NCBI GenBank assembly: GCA_030595135.1
Contig: JAUVDU010000102.1
Location: 1 to 6,247, forward strand
DNA: 6,247 nt
DNA from: Deltaproteobacteria bacterium
GTDB taxonomy: Bacteria; Desulfobacterota; Anaeroferrophillalia; Anaeroferrophillales; Tharpellaceae
Direction: 5' to 3'
Shown here: in pieces, positions 4,966 to 6,247 of the stretch
How positions within the stretch are numbered: position 1 is the stretch's first letter
How the letters are laid out: each line of letters begins with the position of its first letter
Program-made: the position numbers and the translations under genes
The notes under the pieces: model-generated
Seen by the model: only the letters and a program-made list of their open reading frames with translations
Told to the model about the DNA's origin: nothing
Database searches by the model: none

Positions 4966-5772
4966 TTACTCATCGTCATCCAGCAACGAAAAAGCTTCGA
5001 GCATGGCCAGGGATTCGTGTGCGGCATCGACAATGTCATCATTTTCAGAATCAAGGAGTTTTCCCAGTGCGAGCCCGGCTTCGGGATGCCCAATATTTAC
5101 CGTTGCTTCAATGGCGGCAAAAAGTAAATCCAGGTCTTCTTCGGCAGTGGAGAGCAACTCGGCAATGTGGGGCCAGGCTTTCTCTACTCCCTGATTGCCA
5201 GCTGAGATCACGGCCTGATAGTGGATGATGGGATTACTGTTTTCCAGGGCTTCTAAAATTTGCGGCTCAAAACCTTTTTTGTAACCCATGCAGAATACAG
5301 CCGTAAGCTGCCACTCCTTGTCGTCGCTTTGATAGGCAGCGCGAACGGCTTTCTGGTGCCACTCCTGAGGGGCTCGGATTGAGGCTTCAAGAATTGATCG
5401 TCGTACATCTTTGGGGAAATTGGCATCATAATAGATTTTCTCAAGTGCCGTCTGAATCAGTCGAAAAACCTTTTCCGTCACCAACATATCATCCGGATCG
5501 TCGAATTCATAGAGATATGCATGTTCAAGTGCCGGCCCCAGAGAGATTGCGGCCTGGGCGCGAAGTTTTATGGCCTCGTCGCCATTTTCAATAATAGCCA
5601 GTAAAGCTCGGGCGAGCTTGTCGTTGGCAACCACGGAATTGCCCGCCATTTCAGCCGCCAGCAGCCGCTGTGCGGGATCAGCATTCGGGTTGTTAATAAT
5701 ATCGTAAAAGATTTCATCCGCATCTTCCGGCCATTCCCATGGGGCGGTCTCATAGATCACTTCAAGATTCAT
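4966..5772 (-). CDS. HEAT-repeat protein
   Basis: A 268-residue soluble protein made of tandem helical hairpins. Typical HEAT-like units cover roughly residues 33-62, 67-82, 121-148, 151-178, 181-210, 214-241 and 245-262, with repeated patterns such as QRLLAAEMAG, LRAQAAISLG and IHYQAVISAG. Overall composition is acidic, the N-terminus is rich in Trp, Glu and Asp (WEWPEDADE, 12-20), and the C-terminus ends in a run of acids. HEAT solenoids bind proteins or nucleic acids as scaffolds and have no catalytic residues, so the partner cannot be named. AAGGAAA 7 nt before the ATG at 5772 supports the start. It lies 135 nt after hisF on the same strand and may share that transcript. The transposable element and gap of 220 nt separate it from the ATPase operon, so membership in that system is doubtful. 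Confidence 0.85.
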   Translation of the reverse strand: MNLEVIYETAPWEWPEDADEIFYDIINNPNADPAQRLLAAEMAGNSVVANDKLARALLAIIENGDEAIKLRAQAAISLGPALEHAYLYEFDDPDDMLVTEKVFRLIQTALEKIYYDANFPKDVRRSILEASIRAPQEWHQKAVRAAYQSDDKEWQLTAVFCMGYKKGFEPQILEALENSNPIIHYQAVISAGNQGVEKAWPHIAELLSTAEEDLDLLFAAIEATVNIGHPEAGLALGKLLDSENDDIVDAAHESLAMLEAFSLLDDDE

Positions 5773-5798
5773 TTTGGGGTTTCCTTTATTGACTTTGG

Positions 5799-5860
5799 AA
5801 CCGCTTTAAGGTTTGTTTTCTGATGTTCTTTTTAACTCTTCAAAACCTATTTCAGCGGTT
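5799..5860. repeat. Inverted repeat in the gap between hisF and the HEAT-repeat gene
   Basis: AACCGCT (5799-5805) and AGCGGTT (5854-5860) form a perfect 7-bp inverted repeat with a 48-nt loop. Inside it, AGGTTTG (5809-5815) nearly pairs with CAAAACCT (5841-5848). It could fold in RNA reading leftward from hisF. It lacks a terminal U-tract, so a terminator role is not supported. The rest of the 135-nt gap shows no clear promoter or gene. Confidence 0.3.
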
Positions 5861-5907
5861 TTAAACTGATCAATCTTTTTTGAGGTATTTCTCCCTTATC
5901 CGTAATT

Positions 5908-6247
5908 TCAGCCGACGGAAAGGCCGCGACTGCGGAGGTAGTCTTTAACCTCACCGATTCCGATAATTCCGTAGTGAAACACAGATGCCGCCAGTAAAAC
6001 TGAAGCGCCGGCCTGAGCGGCGTCAAAAAAATGTTCCAGTTTTCCAGCCCCGCCGGAGGCTACAACTTCAGCCGAAACCGCTTCTCTGATAGCCCTGATT
6101 ACCGGTAGGTCATAGCCGGTCTGGACGCCGTCTCCGGCTTTGCTGGTGGGTAGAATGGTTAGAATTCCGTAATCGTCAACCTGTTTTGCCCATTCAACGG
6201 CATCAAAGCCCGTGGCTGTCCGCCCGCCGTCAATATAAACTTCATAG
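5908..6247 (-). CDS. hisF: Imidazole glycerol phosphate synthase cyclase subunit, C-terminal 112 residues (runs off the right edge)
   Basis: The minus-strand frame encodes the second half of the HisF (beta/alpha)8 barrel. With HisH, HisF converts PRFAR and ammonia to imidazole glycerol phosphate and AICAR, a central step of cytoplasmic histidine biosynthesis. Clear marks are GGRTATGFDAVEWAK, GYDLPVIRAI, the phosphate-binding VVASGGAGKLEHF, and LAASVFHYGIIGIGEVKDYL near the end. Only about the last 44% of a usual 250-260-residue HisF is present; the catalytic aspartates of the first half lie outside. The loop usually written TSxDRDGT reads TSKAGDGV here. The Asp equivalent to Thermotoga maritima D176 is kept, while the D174 position is Ala. 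Fold and sequence otherwise look fully functional. The 113th codon is a TGA stop at 5908-5910. Confidence 0.95.
   Translation of the reverse strand, partial: YEVYIDGGRTATGFDAVEWAKQVDDYGILTILPTSKAGDGVQTGYDLPVIRAIREAVSAEVVASGGAGKLEHFFDAAQAGASVLLAASVFHYGIIGIGEVKDYLRSRGLSVG

Noticed and set aside
1..6247. CRISPR arrays, tRNA or rRNA genes
   Set aside because: No regularly spaced repeats, cloverleaf sequences or rRNA-like stretches were seen on either strand.

Overview
This window shows a bacterial chromosome segment with moderate GC content. Every supportable gene lies on the minus strand. Sequence alone does not settle the lineage. A Desulfobacterota or related Gram-negative host fits the IS66-type miniature element, the GGGGACA hairpin repeat and the E. 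coli-like sigma-70 promoter, but this is only an inference.

Read in the direction of transcription (right to left), the window opens with the last 112 codons of hisF (histidine biosynthesis, 5908-6247). A 268-residue HEAT-repeat protein follows (4966-5772). Next comes a 130-bp non-autonomous transposable element (4789-4918) with 13-bp terminal inverted repeats beginning GTAA and a perfect 8-bp target duplication, which is the signature of IS66-family ends. A 63-nt GGGGACA-arm hairpin is nested inside it. The element ends 35 bp before the start codon of the next operon and probably separated that operon from whatever used to lie upstream.

The operon (4745 down to 1330) has three tightly packed genes: an unrecognised 278-residue protein, then two divergent paralogues of the BrxD/DUF2791 P-loop ATPase family (441 and 416 residues). 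The junctions are a TAATG overlap and a 3-nt gap. After an 82-nt gap and a small toxin-antitoxin relic comes an Lhr-like DExH helicase whose first 258 codons are present (1-774) and which runs off the left edge. BrxD-type ATPases and Lhr-like helicases (BrxHI) are partners in some BREX phage-defence systems. No PglZ, PglX methylase, BrxC or BrxL is visible here, so this may be a compact, poorly described defence or nucleic-acid-processing system built on two paired ATPases, a helicase and a novel accessory protein.

The relic between the second ATPase and the helicase has an intact ribbon-helix-helix antitoxin (990-1247). It is driven by a perfect consensus promoter (TTGACA, 17 bp, TATAAT) with a 12-bp palindrome over the -10. 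Overlapping its 3' end is a 34-codon remnant of a MazF/PemK toxin (896-1000). The remnant keeps the toxin's N-terminal block but lacks the catalytic core. The antitoxin therefore appears orphaned, and its strong promoter now points at the helicase gene.
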